A DNA stretch of 6,368 nucleotides from Bacteroidales bacterium (GCA_029938185.1 JAOZVK010000342.1:1-6368), one strand, 5' to 3'. Shown: positions 1 to 6,248, counted from the stretch's first letter. Numbers and translations: made by a program. Notes: generated from the sequence alone by a model not told the origin.

Positions 1-461
1 TGTTTAAAAATTGTTTCAAGTTTTGCATCACTTTTTTTTGGTTTATTCAGTTCTAATAATTGCTCTTGTGTATAGTATTCTTTATATTTATCAATAAAAA
101 ATTTAAAGTTAATATCGCAATGTGATTCAAATGAACTTTCAGTATTTTCAATTCTTGAATCAACAATAGCAAAATTAAATGAAAGTATCAAATATTTATT
201 TCTTTCATCTGTCGGATTTTTACCTATATATGTATCCGAAAAAAAGAAATCAAATTTTTCTTTATAAAAAACATCATAATATGCTTTTAAGATATTTAGA
301 AACAATGATTTTCCAAATCTGCGTGGGCGAATAAAAAATAAATATCTTGGTAATTTTTCTATTTTTTCAATATATTTTGTTTTATCAACATAATAATAGT
401 TTTCTGTTTTAAATAATGCATAATCAGTTATTCCGTATGGTATTTTTTTTATTTTATTCAT
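1..461 (-). CDS. AAA-ATPase-like (DUF1703-type) protein, N-terminal part, cut by the window edge
   Basis: Reading leftward from the ATG at 461, an open frame of 153 codons continues past base 1, so the C-terminus is missing. The N-terminus has the family's typical opening: PYGITDY at residues 8-14, then ENYYYVDKT at 20-28, then YLFFIRPRRFGKSLFL at 40-55. The last holds the P-loop-like motif RPRRFGKS with Lys51 and Ser52 as the expected nucleotide-binding residues. YIGKNPT at 78-84 is also characteristic. In this family (AAA-ATPase_like, PF09820) a Walker B segment and usually a C-terminal PD-(D/E)XK nuclease-like domain follow; both would lie outside the window. Members are very numerous in Bacteroidales genomes and their role is unknown. 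The start is supported by AAAGG (474-470) with an 8-base spacer, the only Shine-Dalgarno-like site among these genes. It is divergent from the secreted-protein gene at 686. Family assignment is by recognition of motifs and is confident; function is not. Confidence 0.9.
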   Translation of the reverse strand, partial: MNKIKKIPYGITDYALFKTENYYYVDKTKYIEKIEKLPRYLFFIRPRRFGKSLFLNILKAYYDVFYKEKFDFFFSDTYIGKNPTDERNKYLILSFNFAIVDSRIENTESSFESHCDINFKFFIDKYKEYYTQEQLLELNKPKKSDAKLETIFK

Positions 462-489
462 ATTTATTACCTTTATGTACTTGTAATAA

Positions 490-560
490 TAGCTAAATTG
501 GATACAAATACGTAAAAATCCTTATGAAATTTACGTAATAATACGGATTGACTTTAGCTA
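490..560. repeat. Nested inverted repeat, possible operator
   Basis: Two pairs of 8-base arms are nested. The outer pair is TAGCTAAA at 490-497 and TTTAGCTA at 553-560. The inner pair is TACGTAAA at 509-516 and TTTACGTA at 530-537. Each arm also contains a 6-base self-complementary core (TAGCTA or TACGTA). Spacing between outer and inner arms is 11 bases on the left and 15 on the right, so the symmetry is imperfect. The location between divergent genes, with the right half overlapping a candidate promoter, suits a binding site for a dimeric regulator, but this is inference. AT-rich DNA gives some palindromes by chance; four matched arms are less easily dismissed. Confidence 0.45.
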
Positions 561-578
561 AAATATCAATTAATTTTG
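548..578 (+). promoter_or_regulatory. Candidate Bacteroidetes-type promoter for the 672-aa secreted protein
   Basis: TTG at 548-550 and TAATTTTG at 571-578 are separated by 20 bases. This matches the Bacteroidetes housekeeping pattern (a TTG-containing box near -33 and TAnnTTTG near -7). Transcription would start near 585, giving a leader of about 100 bases before the ATG at 686. The right outer arm of the inverted repeat (553-560) lies between the two boxes. Confidence 0.5.
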
Positions 579-685
579 TATTGTATTTGAAAATATATAT
601 TTTTACTTTTAACTATAAAAAGTTTATAAAGTACAAATATACTTAAAAATTAGAAATTTTGTTTATTAATTAAATTTAAATTATC

Positions 686-2704
686 ATGAAAAATATAGTT
701 ATGACATTATCAATGATATTAGCATTGATATTTTTAGCACCAGAAAATACTGAAGCGCAACGATGGAAAAAATTGCTTAAAAACAAAACTATCAAAAAAA
801 AGAAAGATAAAGATAAAAAGAAGGAAAAAGACAAAACGAGTGATGTTAAAAAAGATGATAATAAAAACAAAACACAATCAATTAAGACATTAGTTTTTGA
901 TCCGCAAAAGCCTATTTTTGTAGAGTATGAAAGTCTTTTTAAAAAAATGAATCTTGATTCTAAAACAGGAAAATTGGAAGTAAAAGAATTAAATTTTAAA
1001 AATTTGCCAAGGGCAGAATTTGGTGTACGCGATGATTACCACAAATTAACTGCCATATTAAAATCTGGCAATAAAGTATTGCAAACATATCCATACGGCG
1101 GAATCTCCAAAAGTATCATAGGAGTTTGGAAAAAAGCAAGTCTAATAGGCAATATAAGTTATACTTTTACCAGCGGAGGCAAATATTTATTTGAATTTCA
1201 AGTTGATGGACAAACAGTTGATAAAGTGAATTTTGATATTATTCAAGTAACTAATAAAAATAATGTAAGTGGTTTCTTTATTAACGACCCTATGGAAAAA
1301 CTCGGAAAAATAACAGCTCAAAGAATCAGCTACGGGAAACCCGACCCAAACAGTTCGCTCGTTTTTAGATTTTATGAAGCAGTGCTTGACCCTGAAAAGA
1401 AATTTGTTGATGCAAGCCCTATAAGCGTAAGACTTATGAAAGTTAATACAGCAGGAAACGATATATATATGGGAGGTTATTTAGAAAAAGAACAAAGACA
1501 CAACCACAAATGGAAACTTACAGATAATATTTTTTTATCAAAACCCGACAAACGATACGATTATGTAACATATAGCGAAGTACTAAATACAGACGGAAAA
1601 TACTATATAGACCTTTTTTATGATAAGGATCGCTACAGATATAATTTTGAAGTTAAAAACAAAAAATTCATCTCTTCTTTGAGTGACAAAAGTAAAGACG
1701 GTATGTGTTGGATAGAAAGAGAATATCTCGGTTTGGGAAAATATGATGGTTTTAAACCTTCAGGAAAGACAGCAGGTGTAAAAGAAAATATGCGTGTTAT
1801 GGTAAAAACAGGAAGTACAAGCCGAGGATATTCCGTAGGTAAATCGGTTGTGTTTAGCGATGGACAAAAAATATCTGCATCTATTTCATATAAAGATAAT
1901 ATAAAAAAGAAATACATGTATCGTCTTGTAGAATCTGTTTTATCTCTTAAAAAAGGTGATAAAATTATCGCTCAATCTATAAATCACAATATTTTTAATG
2001 GTTACAGCAGGCATACAACTATTGTATGCAATCCGGACAAAATGGTTATGATAGCTACAAGTAATTTTACACATATTTTTATGGACGCATTGTCAAAATT
2101 ACCTGCCGGAAATCATAAATTAAAATTAGTTTATGAAATTGCTTCCGGTAAAGACAGCGATATCGTTGGACTGAGAAATGTAACATACAAAAGTAAAACA
2201 GGAAACCCGATTTTTACTAAATGGGCAAAAGATACAAAAGAGCAATCAGAAATGTCTAATGCAGAGAGAGGTGATTTAAGCTTTTTACGTTCACCAAGTC
2301 ATGATTGGGTTTTATACAAAAACAATTGCGGCAGAGTAGTTTGGTTACGACAAGATAACTATAAAGAATACTATTTATACTCGGGAGACGAAGGAAGATT
2401 TGACCGAGCAAGAGGATATTTAGAACAATGGAATTTCGGAACAAGAAAATGGAAATCAATTGATGATTTTAAAGCATACAAAACAATTTACAAACTTGGA
2501 CAAAATGAAATTGCAATGCTGCATCATAAACAATTACCAAAAGAAGCAATTGATAAATTAAAAACAATTCAGGACAAAGAATTTACGAGTTTTGATGCGT
2601 TCAGAGCTAAAATTAAGGCTCTTGTAGGAGATGAAATATTTGCAACACGTGAACAATTAATTCTTGGAACTGCAAGTATTGACTACGTAAAAATATGTCG
2701 ATAA
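686..2704 (+). CDS. Secreted protein of unknown function with Lys-rich linker and repeated beta-rich modules
   Basis: The family was not recognised. The 672-residue product begins with a signal peptide: hydrophobic core at about 4-18 and a likely signal peptidase I cut at A24|Q25. Residues 28-62 form a lysine-rich, low-complexity segment (mostly K, D, E, N), probably a flexible linker. Two stretches then look like repeats of one module end: GGKYLFEF...VNFDI at 164-185 and DGKYYIDLF...YNFEV at 303-323. A third, looser match is LPAGNHKLKLVYEI at 472-485. This suggests three beta-sandwich-like modules (about 66-190, 195-325, 365-500). The remainder, about 520-672, is mixed, with a Trp/Tyr-rich part (541-590) and a more helical, charged end (616-672). 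Four cysteines occur in the mature part (341, 448, 548, 671). No catalytic motif or lipobox is evident. There is no Shine-Dalgarno site; TTATC directly precedes the ATG, as for the WD40 gene. Likely role: exported structural or binding protein, low certainty. Confidence 0.9.
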   Translation: MKNIVMTLSMILALIFLAPENTEAQRWKKLLKNKTIKKKKDKDKKKEKDKTSDVKKDDNKNKTQSIKTLVFDPQKPIFVEYESLFKKMNLDSKTGKLEVKELNFKNLPRAEFGVRDDYHKLTAILKSGNKVLQTYPYGGISKSIIGVWKKASLIGNISYTFTSGGKYLFEFQVDGQTVDKVNFDIIQVTNKNNVSGFFINDPMEKLGKITAQRISYGKPDPNSSLVFRFYEAVLDPEKKFVDASPISVRLMKVNTAGNDIYMGGYLEKEQRHNHKWKLTDNIFLSKPDKRYDYVTYSEVLNTDGKYYIDLFYDKDRYRYNFEVKNKKFISSLSDKSKDGMCWIEREYLGLGKYDGFKPSGKTAGVKENMRVMVKTGSTSRGYSVGKSVVFSDGQKISASISYKDNIKKKYMYRLVESVLSLKKGDKIIAQSINHNIFNGYSRHTTIVCNPDKMVMIATSNFTHIFMDALSKLPAGNHKLKLVYEIASGKDSDIVGLRNVTYKSKTGNPIFTKWAKDTKEQSEMSNAERGDLSFLRSPSHDWVLYKNNCGRVVWLRQDNYKEYYLYSGDEGRFDRARGYLEQWNFGTRKWKSIDDFKAYKTIYKLGQNEIAMLHHKQLPKEAIDKLKTIQDKEFTSFDAFRAKIKALVGDEIFATREQLILGTASIDYVKICR

Positions 2705-2738
2705 TTATTAATAATTGAACTTATTTGAATATAATATG

Positions 2739-2770
2739 AAAAACACATAATATATTTATTGTGTGTTTTT
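2739..2770 (+). terminator. Strong intrinsic terminator after the 672-aa gene
   Basis: A 14-base-pair stem (2739-2752 with 2757-2770) closes a 4-base loop (TATT, 2753-2756). All pairs are Watson-Crick except one T-G wobble at 2748/2761. The right arm ends in five T residues. The A-run at the base of the left arm means it could also terminate leftward transcription. It lies 34 bases after the stop codon and only 18 bases before the next ATG. Confidence 0.8.
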
Positions 2771-2788
2771 CTTTATATATAACTAAAA

Positions 2789-3397
2789 ATGAGACACAAA
2801 ATTAAAGGTACTTTAATATTTTTATATTCTTCTATTATTTTTGGAGTAATTGGTACACTTTTCTTAATAAGAGATATTTTGTCGTTTGTTATTGAAGGTT
2901 CGCCATCTCCAACCTTAGTTTTTACTGCAGGCTTTCCTGTATTAGCCGTAATTTTATATATGTTTTGGAAAAAAAGCAAAACTATGGAAGCAGACCCTCT
3001 AAAGATAAGTCTTCCTGTATGGGTAGGTTTTATATTTACATGGTTAGGGGCAGCATTTACACAGGTAATCATTACTTTAGGACAAAAAAATGAAGATCTT
3101 TATCCAATTTTGATAATTAGCATTATATTAATATTTTTGGGAGCTCCATTGTTTATTGTAGGTTTAATTAATACTATTCAGCCGAGCAGAGCAACTGAAA
3201 ATGCTCTTAAAACAATTATTAAAATTATTACTATAATAGCTGTTATTATTGCACTTTTGCCAGTTGTTGCATTGATTGCTGGTACATTTATGACTGGACA
3301 ATATATTGTAGGAATTATAATTTCACTTTTCTTAATATTTTTTATTTGGTTATTTCTTTATATATTTAGAAAAAATAAGAAGAATAAACTCAAATAG
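2789..3397 (+). CDS. Six-helix integral membrane protein of unknown function
   Basis: The family was not recognised. The 202-residue product is almost wholly hydrophobic with six likely membrane helices at about 8-27, 42-60, 74-96, 105-128, 144-166 and 172-193. Basic residues in the N-terminus (RHKIK), the second loop (KKSKTMEADPLK, 61-72) and the C-terminal tail (RKNKKNKLK, 194-202) point to both ends being cytoplasmic, consistent with an even number of helices. Helix 5 follows a short amphipathic stretch (133-143). There is no cleavable signal peptide, no conserved polar or charged residue pattern within the helices suggesting a transporter, and no soluble domain. The ATG follows an A-rich leader without a Shine-Dalgarno site. 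The strong hairpin ending 18 bases upstream leaves little room for a separate promoter, so expression may depend on read-through or on a promoter overlapping the end of the preceding gene. The reading frame and topology are well supported; the role is unknown. Confidence 0.85.
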   Translation: MRHKIKGTLIFLYSSIIFGVIGTLFLIRDILSFVIEGSPSPTLVFTAGFPVLAVILYMFWKKSKTMEADPLKISLPVWVGFIFTWLGAAFTQVIITLGQKNEDLYPILIISIILIFLGAPLFIVGLINTIQPSRATENALKTIIKIITIIAVIIALLPVVALIAGTFMTGQYIVGIIISLFLIFFIWLFLYIFRKNKKNKLK

Positions 3398-3526
3398 CTT
3401 GAATATTATAAAGTCTTGTAATTTATTAATAATTAGTAAGCATGTAAAATATAGTTAATTGTGTTGTAAAACATGAAAACTATTAAAAAAAATTGTTATG
3501 AAATTTTTTAATATAAATTTATAAAA
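3398..3526. other. Intergenic spacer
   Basis: These 129 AT-rich bases separate the membrane protein and the small exported protein. The palindromic 12-mer TTATTAATAATT at 3423-3434 also occurs right after the stop of the 672-aa gene (2705-2716). An A/T-only hairpin (3487-3494 with 3502-3509) precedes the next gene. No promoter matching TTG-N20-TAnnTTTG was found. Confidence 0.5.
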
Positions 3527-3997
3527 ATGAAAAAAATCACAATTTTAGCACTTATTTGTTTTGCAATAATGCAATTAAAAGCACAAGAAATTTCACAAAC
3601 CGAAAAAAAAGGTTTTGTCATTATTTCAGCAGGTAAAAACTATGATGATATAAAGAAACTTGCAAAAAAAGTAGCTAAAAAGTTGAATTACAAGCTTGAT
3701 TTAAGAGGACTTGTTCCAAATAAAACAGAAGGCTTAACTCTTACAAAAAAGACTTGCGAAAACGAGGAACTAGAATTTCCATTATATGTTGCCAGAGGAA
3801 GATACGATGATGGTAATTATGTATCAATAGAATACACGAATGGATATAATGGATTTACTCCAGATTATTATCTAATTATAGTTTCGAGCCATGTAAAAGG
3901 CGAAACTAAATTAAACAAAGCTTTGAAGCATGTAAAAACATATTATAAATCGGCATATATTAAGTATGCAGATGTTTATATGGGGTGCATGCATTAA
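3527..3997 (+). CDS. Small exported protein with two beta-alpha units, function unknown
   Basis: The 156-residue product has a signal peptide with a hydrophobic core at 4-17 and a likely signal peptidase I cut at A19|Q20 (LKA before QE, a common Bacteroidetes form). The mature part shows two matching beta-strand/helix units: GFVIISAGK (29-37) followed by the Lys-rich helix 40-54, and YYLIIVSSH (114-122) followed by a helix at 126-141, then YIKYADVYMGC at 144-154. Between them is the segment LYVARGRYDDGNYVSIEY (86-103). The pattern recalls SPOR-like peptidoglycan-binding domains (beta-alpha-beta repeats of about 70-80 residues), but the match is only by shape and unproven. Two cysteines, 77 and 154, could form a disulphide after export. 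C11 lies in the hydrophobic core without a proper lipobox, so a lipoprotein is unlikely. It is flanked by envelope-directed genes on the same strand. No Shine-Dalgarno site precedes the ATG. Confidence 0.85.
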   Translation: MKKITILALICFAIMQLKAQEISQTEKKGFVIISAGKNYDDIKKLAKKVAKKLNYKLDLRGLVPNKTEGLTLTKKTCENEELEFPLYVARGRYDDGNYVSIEYTNGYNGFTPDYYLIIVSSHVKGETKLNKALKHVKTYYKSAYIKYADVYMGCMH

Positions 3998-3998
3998 T

Positions 3999-4013
3999 TA
4001 AGGTCTTCGACCT
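3999..4013 (+). repeat. TAAGGTCTTC motif and short hairpin after the small exported protein
   Basis: Immediately after the stop codon, AGGTC (4001-4005) and GACCT (4009-4013) form a 5-base-pair hairpin with a 3-base loop. There is no T-run after it, so it is a poor intrinsic terminator. The first ten bases, TAAGGTCTTC (3999-4008), recur exactly at 6239-6248, over the stop codon of the next gene. Confidence 0.4.
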
Positions 4014-4122
4014 ATTTATAGTTGCTTACGCATTAGTATAAAAACAACTTAATCAGAGATTTATGAATAAGTAAATGTTGGAAAACTTTTGTAACAGTAC
4101 TTAGTTTATTATATATATTAAC

Positions 4123-4140
4123 TAAATTTATTAAATTTAT
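4123..4140 (+). repeat. Perfect 9-base tandem duplication in the leader of the WD40 gene
   Basis: TAAATTTAT occurs twice in tandem (4123-4131 and 4132-4140), ending four bases before the ATG at 4145. It forms the AT-rich, unstructured leader that replaces a Shine-Dalgarno site. Copy number could vary by slippage. Confidence 0.6.
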
Positions 4141-4144
4141 TATC

Positions 4145-6241
4145 ATGAGAAAATTTTTACTTTGGATTATAGCAATAGTTTTAATATTGAGTTCGTGTTC
4201 AGGACCTAAAGAAGAAAAACTATTGGATCCACAAATAGATGCAAAAATTGGAGTCGAGCTTGGACATTATTGGAATATGAGTTGTGTAGCTTTTAGTCCC
4301 GACGGTAAGTACGTAGCATCATCAGCTCACGACAGAAATATCATAATATGGGATTATAAAACCAAACATCAAATTAAAAACTTTAGATCGAAAACAAAAG
4401 AAGAAGGCGAAAAGAATTATAGTTCGATAGCTTATAGTTCCGATGGTAAACAAATTATTGCTGGAGACTGGGGAAGTGTAACAATAGTTGATATTGAGGC
4501 TGGTAGCAAAAAAACTTTTAAAGTTAAAGGATATTACGGAAAAATACTTGCAGTGAGTAGCGACAACAAGCTTATTGCTGTTGATGGTAATGATGATGTA
4601 ATTTTATTGTTAGATTATGCATCTGGCAATGTGTCAAAAACGTTAAAAGGTCATACCAGTGGTCTTAAAGAAGTTATTTTTAGTGCGGATAATAAGATGC
4701 TTGCAAGTGCATCATTTGATAGTACTGCAAGAATATGGAATGTAGAAACTGGCGAAATAATCAAAAAAATTGATGCTGGAAATAAGGTTAATTCTGTAGC
4801 ATTTAACAAAACAGCTGAAATATTGGCAATAAGTATAGACAAAGCTGATGAAATACAACTTTTTGACATTAAAAATGCAAAAGTTACAAACACATTTAAA
4901 ATAAGTTCAGAACAAATTGCATTCATTGAAGACAAATTATTTGTTAAGCAATATTCTAAAATTAAATTGTTAAACATAGAAACTGGCGAAGAAATTAAGT
5001 CAATGAAAAGCTATGGTTATAAAACAGCTTTAAGCAAAGATGGAAAACTTGCTGCCGACCTTAGTGGCAAAGGAATTACTATTGTTGATATTGAGTCGGG
5101 TAATGAAATTTCCAATTTTGGAAAAGATACACGTTTTGTTTCTAAAATTCATGTAAGCCCAAGCGGTAGATTTATTGTAACCGAAAATAGTCACAAAAGT
5201 GGTTCGGGTGGTCCTGATATTTTATCTTATTCAGTTGATACTGCTTCAAAATTCTCAGCATATGGTACTTCGGGTAGTGGAGCAAATATTATGGATTTCA
5301 ATGGAACTCAAGATGTTATTTTTACTGAAATATCATATGGAACACAAAATTACTATGATTTGCTTACATCTAATCCTTTATCAAAAATCGAAAAAAAATT
5401 AACCGACCCTGTTTGTATTACAAGTGATGGTAGTTTGATGATTGCTAAAGATAAAGAGAAAAAAGACACTTACTCAATATTTGATCCCAAAACTGGTGCA
5501 ACAATTAAAGAACTTATAAATTCAAGTGCATATCATTATTTTAGTGGAATTACTCCCGATGATAAATATTTTGTAATGCTAACAATGGATTTCTTTAAAG
5601 TTTGGGAATTACCATCAGGTAATGAGGTTAAAAGCTATAAACGAGAAGAAATGGATAATGTTAAATTCATTGACAAAACAGCAGATGGAAAATATATTGT
5701 TGGCAGAACCAGTACTCGCGAATTTACAATTAGCGATATAATGACTGGCGAAGTACTTTTCCTTGCCAAAGATATAGAACCTAAATATGCTGCACTTAAT
5801 ACAGACAAAAATACTGTAGCTGTTGCATGTGCCGATTGGAGTGTGAAAATTTATGATATTGCTAAAAATGCACAAACCAAAACTCTAAAAGGTCATATGG
5901 CACAGGTAGTAAGTGTTTGTTATACTCCCGATGGTAAATATTTGTTGAGTTCGGCTCACGATAATCAAGTAAAAATTTGGGATAATACAACAGGTAAAGA
6001 ATTGCTTACAATAATTGGACTTGAAAAATTAAGTGATTATAAAGGCGAAACAAAAGATTTTGTAGTATTTGCTCCAAATGGTCGTTATGATGGAACAGAA
6101 GCAGGTATTAAACAATTTTTATATATGACAAAAGGAACAGAACGTTTGCCAGTCGATAAATATAAAGATAAATGTTATACTCCTAATTTGTTAGGACGAA
6201 CATTGGGACAAAATTTTATTAGCTTTGTAAGAGAAAAATAA
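4145..6241 (+). CDS. WD40-repeat lipoprotein with caspase-associated type C-terminal tail
   Basis: The 698-residue product has a lipoprotein signal peptide: hydrophobic 4-15 and lipobox L15-S-S-C18, so Cys18 is the expected lipidated residue. K22-E-E follows the Cys and resembles the surface-export signal of Bacteroidetes lipoproteins. Clear WD40 repeats run GH to WD over 30 residues at 40-70, 169-199 and 583-613; the first and last share SSAHD (59-63, 602-606). Degenerate repeats with DGK turns and a hydrophobic-D end occur near 93-116, 133-157, 215-241, 292-315, 333-363, 466-487, 505-531 and 547-571. The total of about 12-14 blades suggests two beta-propellers. The region 340-440 is the least WD40-like. 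The tail at 637-688 (FVVFAPNGRYDG at 639-650, YTPNLLGRTLG at 678-688) resembles the linker after WD40 propellers that often leads to a peptidase C14 domain, but the protein stops ten residues later. Likely role: protein-protein scaffold at the cell envelope. The partner is unknown. The leader has a tandem TAAATTTAT repeat and no Shine-Dalgarno site. Confidence 0.92.
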   Translation: MRKFLLWIIAIVLILSSCSGPKEEKLLDPQIDAKIGVELGHYWNMSCVAFSPDGKYVASSAHDRNIIIWDYKTKHQIKNFRSKTKEEGEKNYSSIAYSSDGKQIIAGDWGSVTIVDIEAGSKKTFKVKGYYGKILAVSSDNKLIAVDGNDDVILLLDYASGNVSKTLKGHTSGLKEVIFSADNKMLASASFDSTARIWNVETGEIIKKIDAGNKVNSVAFNKTAEILAISIDKADEIQLFDIKNAKVTNTFKISSEQIAFIEDKLFVKQYSKIKLLNIETGEEIKSMKSYGYKTALSKDGKLAADLSGKGITIVDIESGNEISNFGKDTRFVSKIHVSPSGRFIVTENSHKSGSGGPDILSYSVDTASKFSAYGTSGSGANIMDFNGTQDVIFTEISYGTQNYYDLLTSNPLSKIEKKLTDPVCITSDGSLMIAKDKEKKDTYSIFDPKTGATIKELINSSAYHYFSGITPDDKYFVMLTMDFFKVWELPSGNEVKSYKREEMDNVKFIDKTADGKYIVGRTSTREFTISDIMTGEVLFLAKDIEPKYAALNTDKNTVAVACADWSVKIYDIAKNAQTKTLKGHMAQVVSVCYTPDGKYLLSSAHDNQVKIWDNTTGKELLTIIGLEKLSDYKGETKDFVVFAPNGRYDGTEAGIKQFLYMTKGTERLPVDKYKDKCYTPNLLGRTLGQNFISFVREK

Positions 6242-6248
6242 GGTCTTC
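6239..6248 (+). repeat. Second copy of TAAGGTCTTC
   Basis: The motif begins with the stop codon of the WD40 gene. It is an exact ten-base direct repeat of 3999-4008, so the WD40 gene and its leader are bounded by the two copies. Here the bases that follow do not form the hairpin seen at the first copy. Confidence 0.45.

Larger units (their letters stand above)
462..685. other. Divergent intergenic region
   Basis: These 224 bases separate two genes transcribed away from each other, so they should hold both promoters. The left part contains a nested inverted repeat (490-560). A candidate rightward promoter overlaps its right arm. The rest (about 580-685) is very AT-rich leader. No good TAnnTTTG match was found for the leftward gene. 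No open frame of convincing length or RNA gene was seen. Confidence 0.7.

Noticed and set aside
1..461. Considered whether the leftward AAA-ATPase-like gene plus its neighbours form an anti-phage defence locus.
   Set aside because: This family is widespread in Bacteroidales without an established defence role, the gene is incomplete here, and no partner with a defence domain is visible.
676..870. Open frame of 64 codons on the minus strand, rich in Phe, Leu and Ser.
   Set aside because: It is the antisense of the signal peptide and lysine-rich tract of the 672-aa gene; A-runs read backwards give Phe codons. No independent start signal.
1633..1917. Open frame of 94 codons on the minus strand inside the 672-aa gene.
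   Set aside because: It lies wholly antisense to a well-supported coding region and its composition is typical of a shadow frame.
2773..3072. Open frame of 99 codons on the minus strand over the membrane-protein gene.
   Set aside because: The plus-strand frame has coherent six-helix topology with positive-inside charge; the opposite frame shows no such organisation.
2705..3434. Palindromic 12-mer TTATTAATAATT after two stop codons (2705-2716 and 3423-3434), considered as a shared processing site.
   Set aside because: Pure A/T content and only two copies make coincidence likely.
3473..3511. Twelve-codon frame ATG...TAA upstream of the small exported protein, considered as a leader peptide.
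   Set aside because: Too short, very AT-biased, and with no start signal or regulatory codon pattern.
3482..3512. A/T-only inverted repeat (ATTAAAAAA/TTTTTTAAT) just before the small exported protein, considered as a terminator.
   Set aside because: No G-C pairs, so the stem is unstable, and such repeats are expected by chance in DNA this AT-rich.
4651..4977. Open frame of 108 codons on the minus strand inside the WD40 gene.
   Set aside because: It is antisense to clear WD40 repeats, so it is a shadow.
5199..5402. Second plus-strand frame of 67 codons inside the WD40 gene, raising the question of a frameshift.
   Set aside because: The main frame stays open across it, although this is its least WD40-like part; the alternative frame is an out-of-phase overlap with no sign of a break.
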